A DNA stretch of 64,000 nucleotides from Amoebidium appalachense (Eukaryota; Ichthyosporea): assembly GCA_963693365.1 (NCBI GenBank), contig CAVNZM010000005.1:7068001-7132000 (forward strand). Direction: 5' to 3'. Position 1 is the stretch's first letter, and each line of letters begins with the position of its first letter. Position numbers and translations under genes: made by a program. The notes beneath the pieces are model-generated. The model was not told where the DNA came from. It worked only from the letters and a program-made list of their open reading frames with translations, and searched no databases. This document shows, piece after piece, positions 1-14,682 of this stretch.

Positions 1-1852
<1,852 letters not shown>

Positions 1853-1857
1853 CGCGC

Positions 1858-2337
1858 TGTAAACAGTTGGACTAGTTAGGATAAGGCAGAGTACAACTGA
1901 ATCAAAATAAAGACAGAGAACGGGTAGAAAGGCACACGCGGCCAGGTTGCGTTTACTATGGGCCGACTCAGTCTGTCTCAGACTTCACTGATGTGATCCC
2001 CGTACTGGGACGGCTTTCTTATATAGCCCCCAGGTTTCGGATCAAGGCCCAGGATTGGTTCATCCGCGGCCAGCGCGGGTGGCAACATGCCATTCGTGAT
2101 TCTGGTGCGGTCCGAGCCAGTCAGACCTTTGTCCTATTTATGCAAACCTCTTATTGGTTCACTTCGTTTATGTGGTATGCAGCGGAAGAACCATATATGG
2201 TTCAATTCTTAGGTCAGAGTGAGTCCTATTGGTGCGGACATAATATTTATGTGATATTCATGACAAAGCACGAATCGTGTGCTAGTAGATCACATTCTTT
2301 AGTAAACATGTACAGTTCATGTGTACAGTTGTTTACA
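1858..2337. mobile_element. Putative solo LTR, 480 bp
   Basis: The segment starts TGTAAACA and ends TGTTTACA, a perfect 8-bp terminal inverted repeat with the canonical TG...CA ends of an LTR. It is flanked on both sides by CGCGC (1853-1857 and 2338-2342), which fits a 5-bp target-site duplication. The inside is unique-looking sequence unlike the CA repeats around it. A TATATAG motif near 2018-2024 could be the U3 TATA box of a plus-strand element. No second copy is in the window, so the call rests on structure alone. The flanking GC-alternating sequence makes a chance 5-bp match somewhat more likely. Confidence 0.6.
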
Positions 2338-2438
2338 CGCGCGCACCGGGCGCGCGCACACACAGCACACAAATACACGCACACATACAATTACACACAA
2401 GCACGCGTGCGTGCATACACACACACACACACACATAT

Positions 2439-2480
<42 letters not shown>

Positions 2481-2580
2481 CGTGGCAACACACACGCATC
2501 CACCCGCGCACACATACACGCAACAGACACGCACACATGCACACACACACACTCGTACTTTCACACACACACGTGCGCGT

Positions 2581-2658
<78 letters not shown>

Positions 2659-3313
2659 CCGACAGACACACAGATATGTGCCGGCTGTCTGTTTATAAAG
2701 TGGTTTGGCTATTTTACAGCCTATTGTGAATATTTCATCCTGCCTCGGTGCAGATGCAAAACTTAGGTGGGAGACCGTAGCCTCTGTGAGGTAAAACGGG
2801 TTGCAAATAAAGACATGCTCATGTGAAGCATCTGCTACAATTATATTCTTACTATTCTTAAAAATCCTAAGTATGCACGTGCACATACCTTTGCCCCACT
2901 CAGCGGCATAGAGCCGACACGTGCATACATATCAAACATCACCACTGGCCACGGGTGCACGGACCTCTGGGTGCGTACAGACGCACACGCACACACACAT
3001 ACACACACACACGCACACACACACACACACACAGGAACACCGTTGATACACACACGAGCTCGAGCACACAAGCACACACCTACACACACACACACACACA
3101 GGAACACACAAACACACGCGCGCACACACACCGTGACACACAGGCACAGGAACACCGTTGAAACACACACAAGCTCGCGCACACATGCACACACCTACAC
3201 ACACACACAGGAACACACAAACACACGACCGCGCGCACACACACATACACACCTAAACACACACATAAAGCATATGCATACACACGTACACACACATACA
3301 CACACACACAGGA

Positions 3314-3352
<39 letters not shown>

Positions 3353-3360
3353 TGTTGTGT
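2338..3360. repeat. CA-rich arrays with a tandemly duplicated block
   Basis: (CA)n arrays at about 2449-2474 and 2581-2653 surround a short unique stretch (2680-2960). A longer unit beginning with AGGAACACCGTTGA occurs near 3032 and again near 3149, each followed by matching CA-rich sequence, so part of the array was duplicated as a block of about 115 bp. No gene is supported. Confidence 0.85.
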
Positions 3361-4303
3361 GCGAGCATGTACGCAAGCGCAAATTTCGCATGCATGGACA
3401 CTCACACAGTGGCCTGCTGTAACATGAACACACAGGCACAAATTGGTGCCATTCCCACTGTCACAGACGCATATTATCATCATGCCCGCACACTCCGGCC
3501 ATTGTAAGAGTTTGCCAGCATGCATGTATGCTCGAAGTATACCCATGTGACACGTGTTGTACACGTACGTACACGTTTTTTGATTGCATCAATATTCTCA
3601 GTAACAGTACACCACCGACACACCTGGCCTGCAGCACTGCAGCAACTGAGTGATAAATATTCCCGACAGTCGGACATCATTCTAATAGTTGCTCATGCAT
3701 GACCTTGGCAAAGGCAGGTCGACGCCAACCATACATAGGCTACCACTTGAGTCATAGCGAAACGGACACTGCGTGGGGACCCCAATGTACCCGTTAGCAC
3801 ACAGATAACGTTCACGGCAGTACCACTAGTCTAGGAGAGTGGTGAATGTGAAAGCGGGTGGGGGCTGAGCCAGGAGCGGGGGGGGGGGGGGGGGGGGGTA
3901 GAACCAAGATCTAGATGGGCCGATTTATATATGTACACATGTAGTCACGTATGGGGAAGGGGGGGGGGGGGGGGGGGGGGGGGGGTCCGGGAAAGGAGGG
4001 CAGGGGCCGGGGAGTATGACGTAGAAATATTTATTCGGACCAACTTCCTGATTGGCCCCCTCACTATATCAAATGCAACACCCAGAATAACATCCACAAA
4101 TCTACGTAGACCGTTCGAGTAGGGGGTTGCCATTCAAAGCCTCCTGGTGAGCTCCGAACGAGGAGCCGATTAATGGAGAAGAGGGGGAGGGTGGGAGGGA
4201 GGGGGGAGGGGTGGGGGGAGGAGGGGGCGAGGGATTGTTTGGTACAATGGCGTGCAATCATGATGATTATGCGAAAAATAACATTGGGTTGGGGGGCGAG
4301 AAA

Positions 4304-4337
<34 letters not shown>

Positions 4338-4416
4338 AGGGGATGATTGATAGTATTTGGGACCGGTTTTTTATAGTAGGCTCCACCCAAAGAGGGATAG
4401 AGCCTCAGGGGCTCGG

Positions 4417-4453
<37 letters not shown>

Positions 4454-5122
4454 AGGGGGGGGCGGCCCGTGGGACGGTTTATAGAAATGCCATGGCCGCC
4501 GGGCCTGGGCGGAAGGGGATCGGAGGGGGAGGGGGAGGCCTAGGGGGGGCCGGGGGGGGAAATTTGTCAGCTTGATGGATCATCCGGGCCATGGCCGGGG
4601 GAGAGGCCTAGCGGGGGGAGGGGGGGGGGGGGGGGGGGGGGGGAGGATGAATATTGACTTTAATTAATATTGATTTGATGATGATCTTAAAGCCCAAGTA
4701 TCCGAACCCCCTCCCCAGTTTCAAATTCAGCACCCCCTTACTTTAATATACGGCTGTGGTTGAAGAGTATTAAGAGGGGTACTATGGAGGGGGCCATGGG
4801 GCACTAGTGGTAGGGGCACGCTAGGTAGAGCCATTACCAAGGACCGAGTTGCTAAAAATATATGTCGAGGCCTAGTTGGGTATCGAAGGGGTGGTGGTGG
4901 CCACGGGGAGCCGGAAAAATGGATGGGCCGGCCGGAGGGAGGGGCGGGTGAGAGAGGGGGGAGGGGGGAAGGGCGGGGCCAGGGGGGCCGCGTGGGGGGT
5001 GGGGTGGGGTGGGGGGGGGGGGGGGGGGGGGAGGGGAGCGTGGTGAGGGGGGTTGCATATGGGGGGATGGGAGAGAATCCGAGGAAAGGGGTAAGTACGG
5101 GGGTGGCCATGGGGAATGCCCG

Positions 5123-5154
<32 letters not shown>

Positions 5155-5230
5155 CGGGGGGAGGACTCGGAGGGGGAGGGTGGGAGGGAGGGGGAAGCGT
5201 CATAGCAGGTGCACCATCATAAAGTATAAC
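3361..5230. other. Gene-free spacer with many long G tracts
   Basis: After some unique sequence (3400-3870) the plus strand carries G homopolymers or near-homopolymers at about 3880-3898, 3960-3985, 4306-4333, 4420-4452, 4620-4643, 5010-5031 and 5126-5151. The frames across them are poly-Gly or poly-Pro only. Confidence 0.85.
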
Positions 5231-7099
5231 TATATTATGTAGCTGTCATGATCAGCGCTAGCACACAGATTACACACATGTGTACAAAGTGCACGGCCGG
5301 CCTCGGGTAGGAGAAGTGGTCATCTGTTGTATCCCATCCGTATTTATAAAAATATTGAGAAGAAAGACGCGATAATACCAGTTCATTGTATAAATATATA
5401 TATATTGGCCGTAAGGGTAGTATAGTGCATAGATATGTACATGAAAGGTGACAGCACGTGCATGTGGCCCCACATTCGCGCCTGCGCATGCCTGCGCCAC
5501 GGGATGCACGCCCCGCGCCAAGAATGTAGCTGATAAACATCGAAGCGGGATTGATTGGATAAATAGTTTGGCATTCAGATCATTCCATTGGTTTATCATT
5601 CTCACATGCCAGAATTTTATCGGCACTATTGCATTCCATTTACAGCGATACGATTGGTTAAAAGATATGCGACTCGTCGCTGAAGTGAGCGACATAAAAT
5701 TGGCTATAAAGACGCTTTCAGCCGCAAGAGCCGTCAGTATTTCTTTCTCTCTGTTTCTAAACGTTAGAAAATGTGAAAAAGCGCTATTTATTTCTCTTAC
5801 GCTGCGCTTCACTGTGCTATTAGAGCAGAACTACAAAGCCCTATACCGCGCGTCGTACAGCCGTGTAACCAGGTAACCTGGATAATATTTGATTGCTCCG
5901 AAGGCAAAGAAAGGCCAGTGGCTAAATATCATTTATTTACTTTGCTTTTCCTGCTGGTGCAGCAACTATTGGTTAAACATTCTGGCAAATGCGACTTGAT
6001 TGGCTATACTTAAACAAAGATGATTGGTTTATAATCATGATCTTATATGCCACATTTTTACGTCTGCATATGGTGTGGTCAGCCCTCTTCAAAGGATTTT
6101 TCTTTCGAAGTCAATACATTACCATATATGGGAAAACACGGAATGTGATCCCTCAAAGAAAAATGTGCATTCGGAAAAAAAATCGCCTAAAATAGAAAAC
6201 AGAGATCGAAATACAAGAGAAAAAAAAGGAGGAAGGATCAAAGTATTTTTGCAGCTGATATACCACCTTACAATCCCACGCATGCATGGGCAGCATGGCA
6301 CCGTCACGCAGTACCACGCACGATCACCCAAAACCTGCAAACTATAAGAGCATATAAATCGGCTGGAAAACAAATTTTTCATGTCATACCAGTCACGTGT
6401 GTATTTAGCACTCTAAGATAGGCTATGGACTTGCCAGACACAAACATTTTCTGGGAGGTGCGCTTTCGAAATGATATATAGTGCATTTCTATGCTTGTAA
6501 ATAAACATTTTACCAAGACTTGAAAACCGAAACTTTTTGACATACACACGTACTGTGACCGTGACAGGACCTGTACATGAGGAATGCACGCGCACTCAGC
6601 GAGGCAATATTTGTGTGGAATGAAGAGGATTACGGACATGTGAAGGTGCCCCCCCCCCTCCCCCCCCCCCCCCAAAATAAAAAATAAAAAATAAAAATAA
6701 AAAAAACGGCAACAACAACATGCGTGACTGACGCGCACACACACATACACTCGTTAGCACACACTCACCATTCCACCCACAACCATGCACACCTTCGACA
6801 AAACTTCTGAGGGAAGAGAGAGAGCCTGAGCCTCAGAGAGAGGGGGGGGAAGGGGGGGGGGGGGGGGGGGGGGGGGGAGGGGGGGGGGAGGGGGGAGGAG
6901 AGTGGGGGTTATTCATATGCCTAGAGAGAAATAATGTAGGGTTGTGGGGGGAAATAGCCACATGCATTTTTTACTTGTGTTGGGGGAGAAGATGGGGGGG
7001 GTGGAGGGGAGGGGTCCTACAATAACGGCAGGTATCAAAGTCTACCAAACCCAAATTGCAGTGTGCGTAGTAAATTAATATTGGCATCCTGCCTCACAG
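5231..7099. other. AT-richer unique spacer with repeated ATTGG boxes
   Basis: No coding exon could be supported. ATTGG (inverted CCAAT) occurs repeatedly between about 5550 and 6030, several times close to TATA- or TTTA-like sequence, for example an ATTGGCTATAAA near 5700. A C tract running into A-rich sequence lies at 6650-6705 and a G tract at 6850-6890. The acceptor CAG at 7097-7099 opens the next exon, so part of this region is probably intron or remnant of the transposon-type gene. Confidence 0.6.
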
Positions 7100-7463
7100 G
7101 GGGTGCTGGAGCAGAAGGGCATCGACATTGAAACCGAGCTCAAGGGCGGCGACCTGAGCTACTTCATGGAGCGCATCCGGCGGGTTATTCCCGACCCATA
7201 CACGCTGGTCTCGCGGCTGGTGGAGTTCAAAAACACCTACAAGGATGTGCCGCCCGGACCGGATGGCAAGCCTCTGTTCAAGAAGGATGGCTTTGAAAGA
7301 CTCGAGGCAACATCCCCCCCCCCCCCCCCTCCCCCTGCAGGCGCCCAACAACTCCACCACCACAGAAAAGATTCTTCGCTTATTTGTCATCCTTGGTTCA
7401 TCTGCACACACACGCACACCCTAGCCTCCCCCCCCCCCCCCCCCCCTCCCCCCCCCCAAACAT

Positions 7464-7537
<74 letters not shown>

Positions 7538-7609
7538 CCCGCACGGCCCTTGCTGCCTAGCCAGTTGTTTTTTGCCTTTCCCTGCTCGTTTTTTTCCTTA
7601 GCAACCCCA

Positions 7610-7645
<36 letters not shown>

Positions 7646-9328
7646 ACCCACACACACACACACACATACACACACACTACCACCACCACCACCCACCCAT
7701 CTCTCTGATGTTTGCTTGTGCCCCCACAGTCGCTGCTCGAACACGCCCAAAATGGCTGTCTGTCGGACCCCCCCGGCCTGCCCCTCTACTACGAGACCAC
7801 TGCCGACGCAGATGGGCTCATGCGCTACCGCTGCATCCGGGGCACCAACGAGGTGGAGGGGGCAGTGCACAACCCCCTGGCCACCCACTTTGGGGCCACA
7901 CGCATGTCGCTGCGCCTGCTGGACGCCACCATGTCCAATAGGCGCCACCGCCACAACCTGCGTGCACACTACCGCAACCGCCTGGGCCAGGCATCGGGGC
8001 CCCCCCACTACAGCCCCTGGATTGTTGACGACATGGAGGCACTGGCGCTGATGCTGTACGGCCATCACCTCGACCCCCAGTGGGTACCCGTAGGCTGCTA
8101 CAAGCTACCGGAGGAGTACTTCAACTTTGCCCCGCTCTCCTGTGTGGCCAATGCCCCGGCGCAGGAGCCAGTTGCGGTGCCCGCACCCCCACCTCCGTCT
8201 GATAACATCGAGCCTGCAGCCAATGGCGTGATGGGCGGGCCAGAGGACTGTGAGGTCGAGGAGGGTGACGGTGCTGCCATGGGGGGGGGCAACCAGGTGG
8301 CGCGTGGTGCACCACAGCCGGACCCTGCACTGAGGGGCGACTACAAGTTCCTGGCGCAGAAGCAACATGTGGCCATCCCCTTCCTTCCGGTGCTTACCCC
8401 TCAGGAGCGCAAGCTATTCAGCACGCTGCTCCTGGGCACCTACAAGGCACATGCAAAGCCCAACGGCCAGCTGTTCGAGGCTTTGGCCCAAGACTTCAAC
8501 AAGGCTGCCTCTGTGGCTGGGGGAATCTACATGAAGGATGCGGCCTACATCAAGAAGCATTTCGACAAGTGGAAGACCTGGCAGACGGCACATGCACAGC
8601 GCTCCACACACGAGGGCCTGGCAGATCACCGCAAGCGTATGCGCGAGGAGAGGGCAGACGCTGTGCCAGCAACCATACGGCCTGCCCCCTTGCCACCCCT
8701 CCCTGTTCCAGACGGTGTCGATGCAGGGGCGCAGCGTGAGCGGCCCTTGCCCATGCTAGTGGGCAAAAAGCATCGCAACATTGGCCCTGAGGGGCCCCTG
8801 CAGATGGATTTGCCGGTGCCCCCTCCTATGCAGCCACCCCAGAGAGCCCCCAAGACCTGCAAGACGTGTGGCCGCCAGGGCAAGGGCTGCCCCGGCTCCA
8901 ATCGGGCCAAGAGCTGCCCACGTTGGGTTGCAGCCAATCAGGATGCCATGCCACCAGCACCCGCGCTTGACATGCAGCAGGGCCATGTGCCGCACATGCC
9001 CCCTGCACCCCATCCAGGCCCGCACCACCCACATGGCTGGCCCCCACCGTGGGGCATCATGCCGCCTCAGCCCGGCCCTGCCTTCCCCATGCCTGGGCTA
9101 CTGCCGCAGCACGGTCCCCATCCTTACTTGGGCCATGTGGGCCAGCCCTCGGCTGGTGGGCAGTTCCCACCCCCTTCTCGTGCATCTGCTGTGCTGGGCC
9201 TGGCGTTGCCACCTGCTGGAGAGACGCAGCTGCAATGGCACGATCGAAAGCAAAGTAATCGTGGCCGCAAGTCTGCAGGCAGCCAATCAGGATCTCAGAG
9301 TAGTCAGAGTAGCCAAACTAGTGTCTAA
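7100..9328 (+). CDS. Transposon-type protein, 3' part (two exons)
   Basis: I read exons 7100-7306 and 7730-9328, joined in frame across a GC-AG intron (7307-7729), giving 601 residues to a TAA stop; an acceptor at 7097-7099 implies missing upstream exons. The block around YRCIRGTNEVEG, a HRHN stretch behind it and the preceding CLSDPPG resemble, from memory, the C-terminal part of DDE-type transposase-like proteins seen in fungi and algae. Further on, a segment near 8390-8610 (LTPQERKLF to HFDKWKTW) looks like a Myb/SANT-type DNA-binding fold. A Cys cluster near 8860-8925 (CKTCGR, then GCPG and SCPRW) resembles a zinc knuckle. The tail is Pro/His-rich and ends Ser/Gln-rich. No upstream exons were found, so this may be a 5'-truncated copy or a domesticated gene. 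The family name is uncertain; the exon structure is better supported than the function. Confidence 0.62.
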
Positions 9329-9667
9329 TATTGGAATGTACACCAATGTAACGGATCTCATATGTGTTGTAGTGCTTCAAGTTATACCTGTTCTTCGTAC
9401 AGTCATGTTAGGGGGAGGGGGGGGGGGGGGGGGGGGGGGGGCTAGCTTTCATTCCGAAGTTTACTGTAAAGAATTAAAATTTAGAATCTGAGTAATAGTA
9501 CAGAGCCTTTGCACTTTTCTCTGTTTGTTAGGAATTCTTTGTGATCGAGAGTATGGTGTGTTAGACTATTGGTGTTAATGTGTCCTGGAAGGTGTATAAT
9601 GTCTGCTGGCCGTAGTCAGTATCTATTTTTAGGTATATAGTATATTTTTAAATGTTGGCCGCTGGCC

Positions 9668-9687
9668 AATAAATAGCAAATAATAAA
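9668..9687 (+). terminator. Polyadenylation signals of the transposon-type gene
   Basis: Two AATAAA hexamers (9668-9673 and 9682-9687) lie about 340 bases after the stop codon, in AT-rich sequence and on the gene's strand. Confidence 0.5.
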
Positions 9688-9744
9688 CACACGATAAAGT
9701 CAACAGCGTGCCAAAAAACTAATCCCCAGCGAGCGCACCCAGTG

Positions 9745-9746
<2 letters not shown>

Positions 9747-9829
<83 letters not shown>

Positions 9830-9950
9830 CGCGCGCGTGCGTGCGTGTGTGTGTGTGTGTGCGTGCGTGCGTGCGTGTGTGCGTGTGTGCGTGTGTGCGT
9901 GTGTGCGTGTGTGTGTGTGAGTGTGTGTGTGTGTGTGTGTATGTGTGGTG
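9747..9950. repeat. (GT)n-(GC)n array
   Basis: About 74 bases of GT repeats run directly into eight GC units (about 9821-9836), then interrupted GT/GCGT. Alternating purine-pyrimidine sequence of this length is the classic Z-DNA-forming type. Confidence 0.95.
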
Positions 9951-11152
9951 TGGTGTGTGCGCGGCTTGTACATATGTACGTGTTCATGTGCACCTGTGTC
10001 GGACCTACGAAGTACATGAAAGTAAATTTTGACAGCATCGATCTGCCGGTGTGTATGTGTATGTGTGCCAGTGCAGCAGGTGTGCCTTGTAACTGATAGC
10101 TTCGCATTTTACGTGTGTGTATATATAGTAGTACGCATAGACACTTGCTGATCATTCGGATCGACATTAATATTTAATCTGTCGGTCCTCGGTTTTTTGA
10201 GTGAATGATGATCAAGTGTAAGAGCATTCACTTGGCAAGTATTAATGTTGCAGAGGCTAGCTGCAGCTGCAAGCGTCGGATGCACACTGACAATTGTCTT
10301 TTCAGCGAGTCTAACCTGCAGGCAGCAGCTGCACACATATAGGGTTGTTATCTTGCGGCACATGCACGGTGATCATTTCAGAGTAATAGAGTTCAGAGCA
10401 ATGAAAATAATGAAAATAACTAAACTTTGTGACTACTTTAAAGTTGCTGAGATCATACGTGGTGCAAGCTGCACTATGAACACATGTATAGTGCTAGTAA
10501 TTAATACATTTTTGTTGCCTTCTGCAGGGTTATCGTAGCTACGTCACGGCCTGCACTCAGGGGGGGGAGGGGGGGGGAGGAGGGGGGATGATTCGAAGGG
10601 GGTATAAATAAGAACATGCACCTAAAGGTCTTTCCCGTGGATCCTCCCCCCCCTCCCCCCCCCCCACCTCTCCCTCCCCCGGGGCCCCATACCATGATAT
10701 CTAGGCCCAATATTATATGCCCCTTCCCCCCCCCCCCCCCCCCCTCCTCTCCGGATCCCCGGACCCCACTTCCCTACCCGGAGGCTCAAGAGCTCCCCCC
10801 TTCCCCCTCCCTCCCCCCCCCCCCCCCCCCCCCCAAGGCTTACGGGGGCCCTTCTTCATCGAGGGGGGGGGGGTGGGGGTGGGGGGGTGGGGGGAGGGGG
10901 TGGGGGGGAGGGAAGTGGAAGGCGGGGGTGGATGCATGTCAGCCTAGGTGAATTCAATTGTTTAACTCCAGTGTGCAGGACTGGTCTGAAGGCTTAAGAA
11001 AACAACGAGGAAATGGGGTCCAGTGGAGGTGGTGGTGGTGTTCTGTGTGTGTGTGTACACGTGCACGTATGTGTGTGGTTTTTTTAAGGGGTGAGTGGTG
11101 GTGGTGGTGGTGGTGGTGGTCACCGTGGTGGTGGTGTGTGTGTCTGGTGTGT

Positions 11153-11202
<50 letters not shown>

Positions 11203-14200
11203 TAGAAAGAAAAACTGCTCGTGGGTCACTGTTTTTCGTCACTGTATTTGTAACGGGCCGCTCATATTTATATAACTACTTTAATTTAAGTACACGTGTT
11301 CATTATCATATACGATGGCCAAATATAGAAATTTTGGCGTCGAAGTTCTTGGAGCTAAAAAAACGTTTAAAAGGGGGAAATAATAGCTTGGCCCCAAATT
11401 TACCTTGCCGTTTTTAGCGAATGTATTTTTTATTCATGAGTTCTAGTGATTCAGTGAGTGCACGTGCCTGCCTCAGGCTGATCATGACAACTGCAACACA
11501 CCATTCCTACATGGATATCAACCAAAAGAAAATAGTATATACTGTGGTGGTCTCCTAAACCTTGTGCGGCATGCGCATACATGATATTACAGTGACGCAT
11601 GTGCATATTATTGTTCTGTACACCGGAGTGTGCCGGTGCACGTGGCTGTTTTGTGCACATGTTACAATAGCAGCACGATCTCCCTAAACTCCATGTTTAC
11701 ACATCCCTCACCCTGGCTCTGCCTTGTCGGTGCTCCAAAACACACATACAAATCCCCCTAGACTCAGTGCCTGCACATGGTCGCATTCACGTGCAGGTCA
11801 CGTGACACATGCGATGCCATACTGCCGTCTACAGCAACAACCACGGCAGCATGTATACCGGCCCAGCACGAAATATACTTATCGGCAGCCCACTGAACTC
11901 GCCCATTTTCTCTTTTTCATGTATGTCCCTCCTTTTTTGTAAAATCACCCTTTTTGGCCTCCCGGTAGTGGATTTTGCAGGATTTGACTTCTTTGAGGTC
12001 CAAAAACCTCAAATTTTCCCCGGCGGGGCCGGGGAGGGAGAATTCAAAAATTGCCCGCTCCTGATATGGTACCCGGGCCACTTCGCATGATTATTACCCA
12101 AAAAAATGGCGCCGTTCAGTGAATTCTGGCGCATGTTGCGAAGCGGGTGGGATACTACTAGGACCTCAACCCTACCCGTTAATACTCCAGGGATTTGTGT
12201 AAAATAAGGATATGATTGGTCACTTCTAAATAATAGAACCAACATTCTATTTTCCCACACGTTGCTTTAATTGGTTTTTTCTAAGGCGCATTCCACCATT
12301 CCACCCAAATCGACGAGGTGAGTTAGTAGGGTTTGAACTCCCCTCGACCGATGGCATGCTGGGTGGATTGCGGTATGTGAAAGAAAGCGGATTCGCTTTA
12401 CATGATAAGTATCTAATCGGTAAACGGCTATACACTTTTTGACATGCTTAAAATAGATTTATCCAATCGCAAAATCGCAGCACTAAATAGGTGATAACGA
12501 AGATATGCTGAACAGCCATAGACCAATCAACGAAAGCAATCGACTTCGACCAGGTGGACTGCCGAAGTCTTTTATACGCTTGAAGCCAATCAAAACCATG
12601 GACCAATCAACACATCGAAAACAAATACCTCTTGTGTCAGCAGATCAATATGATTGGACAGGCTATTGTATGACATAAAGTGCTCTAACTCCACCTGGCA
12701 TGATTTTCGCAAGTCGAGATTTTCACAGGTGGTGGTAGGAAACAAACTCTAGAATTCATGACATAACATACCTATCAACTAGTTTCCCACCTCGCTTCGC
12801 AAGCTCCGCCTGTAGCACAAACGTTTATGTATTGTTTTCGCCGGTCTGGGCCTTTGAATGGTCTTAGTCTTTCGAAGCCTAGCAGGGTAACAGAAACTAC
12901 CCAAAATTCTTTTAACTAAACCACTACGTTAAGAAGCCACAGAATATTGATCATTATGTAGTATAGACTATCAGTCTGTGACACTACCATTATTTGGGCT
13001 TTGACAAGCTTGTCCACCACGTGAGGTTTATGGGGATTGCCAGGCTGCTTTTTCCCACGACCAGTGCGCAGTGGAAAGCAGAAGCTCGTTCAGGCTGCCA
13101 ATCAGCGCCGTTGGCCAACATCCAATCGTTAGGTCTTCACAGATATTGTGCTAATTTCTAAATAATGCAATGCTAACTTGCTGACTCTGAGGCTAGGCAA
13201 AAACAATTCTTTGAGTTGTTCCGCTGGCAAGTGTTAGTGATTTGTATTAGAAGCTTGCGGATTAATTCGTCTAATTAGATAGATTAATGCTACATGAAGA
13301 TATCATGATATAGGCAACCATGTTGGGCTTCATGCGCCAACTTTCGCTATTTTTTCGCTTATCATCTTCTTTTATCACTTTCCAAAAATGGCATTCATTG
13401 TACATGTCCGATTTGGAGCATGCGAAAAGCTACGTACAGTAGGAAAAGTCGTGCTTGAAAGCGTAAATATAATAAATATATATTTATAAGCGTATATATC
13501 AATCATGCATTCAAAAGCTTTGTGGTTTTATGACGTTGACATAATTTTTTTTATTTAACCACGCTTGTCAGCGCCGGCGAGTCAAAGAGTCAAACTGTCG
13601 ATATCTTGCACATATATTCGATATATCATGGAGGTCTTGACAAACTGGCTTACCCGCGGGCCGGCGACAGTAATCTGAAACCTATATGTAGGGCTACTAC
13701 TTACTGTAATCAAAGTGATTACTTGAATATATCTATTTAAATTTTCACCTGAAGCTAATAACGGTGAGTGTAAAGAACACATCACTATGTACACTGAGAA
13801 TCAATGCAGCCCGAAATAGGGCGCTGCATAAATATCCCGAGAGTAAAGTTGAATTATTTTCTAGATTGCCAAATGATTGATTGGTTACTGAGGTGGTGCT
13901 ATAAATATATTGAAAATGTCTATATCCAATAAGATGGAAAGATTTGTAGTAATCCTAGAAAAAATGGTTAGATCTCATTTGTGGGACTACTAAAGGAGGC
14001 TAATAACTCGAAGGTGGGCTACAGTAAGTGGCTCACGTGAAAATATTTATCAAAAACTTTCAAAAACCCCCGCAAACACTTAATGTTCTGTTGGCCAATC
14101 ATAGGTGGCTCCAATGTTACGCAAGCGAAGGTTTGTGATTGGCGTGCTTGCGTCCCACGGAGGCGTGTAAATCTCTATTCCTTACCTGTATCTGTATGAC

Positions 14201-14500
14201 GTTAACAATTGGCAACAAAACATGCTTTATGCTTTCAACTTAACTGTATATAATTAATGAATCAACTACAGCATTACATTTTTTATGCCATGTATGAATA
14301 TTTTAAGGTTAAATTTGCTTCTGCAGGGGGAAAGAAAAAAATGTTGGTCAGCACTGGCCAGCTATCTAGAATAGTCTACTTTTATTTATCTCAAAGCCAT
14401 ATTAGGAAATCGGACTTTCCATTTTTAAATTCGCAGAGCGAACGGATTCCGTATAACCAATGAGCATCATTCATAAAACCGGGCCTTGGCCACCGGTCCA
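9951..14500. other. Gene-free region, G/C tracts then unique sequence
   Basis: From 10560 to 11205 there are alternating G and C tracts and GGT repeats. From 11210 to 14500 the sequence is mostly unique and AT-richer, with no ORF that looks coding. ATTGG/CCAAT boxes recur at 12200-12680, 13090-13130, 13870 and 14090-14130. A hairpin with 8-bp arms (TTTGAGGT/ACCTCAAA, 6-base loop) lies at 11992-12013. An exon of an unrecognised gene could still be hidden here. Confidence 0.5.
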
Positions 14501-14512
14501 GCAACTGTCAGG

Positions 14513-14519
14513 TATAAAA
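14513..14519 (+). promoter_or_regulatory. TATA box upstream of the small ORF
   Basis: TATAAAA in a GC-flanked context, 164 bases before the ATG at 14683, with a CCAAT (ACCAATGAG) near 14457. The spacing allows a 5' UTR of about 130 bases. Confidence 0.5.
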
Positions 14520-14682
14520 AGCCTTCATTTTGATAGTCTTCGTGGGAATTGATAACATTTTTCTTCGTGCGCAGTGGTACCGTTCCCACGCAAAAAAGAA
14601 AAAAGCAAAAACGTAAAAAAAAAAGCAAGGCTCTCACAACTCTCACCTTCCTGTTTTCCGTTTCACACACCTACACTTCACC

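Noticed and set aside
1993-2766. 257-aa ORF beginning MIPVLGRLSYIAPRF
   Set aside because: Its non-repeat half is the putative solo LTR and the rest is CA-repeat translation.
3880-5240. Poly-Gly and poly-Pro ORFs across the G tracts (also near 10560-11200, 18480-19100, 55000-56000)
   Set aside because: Homopolymer tracts give stop-free frames by default; the flanking sequence is not coding.
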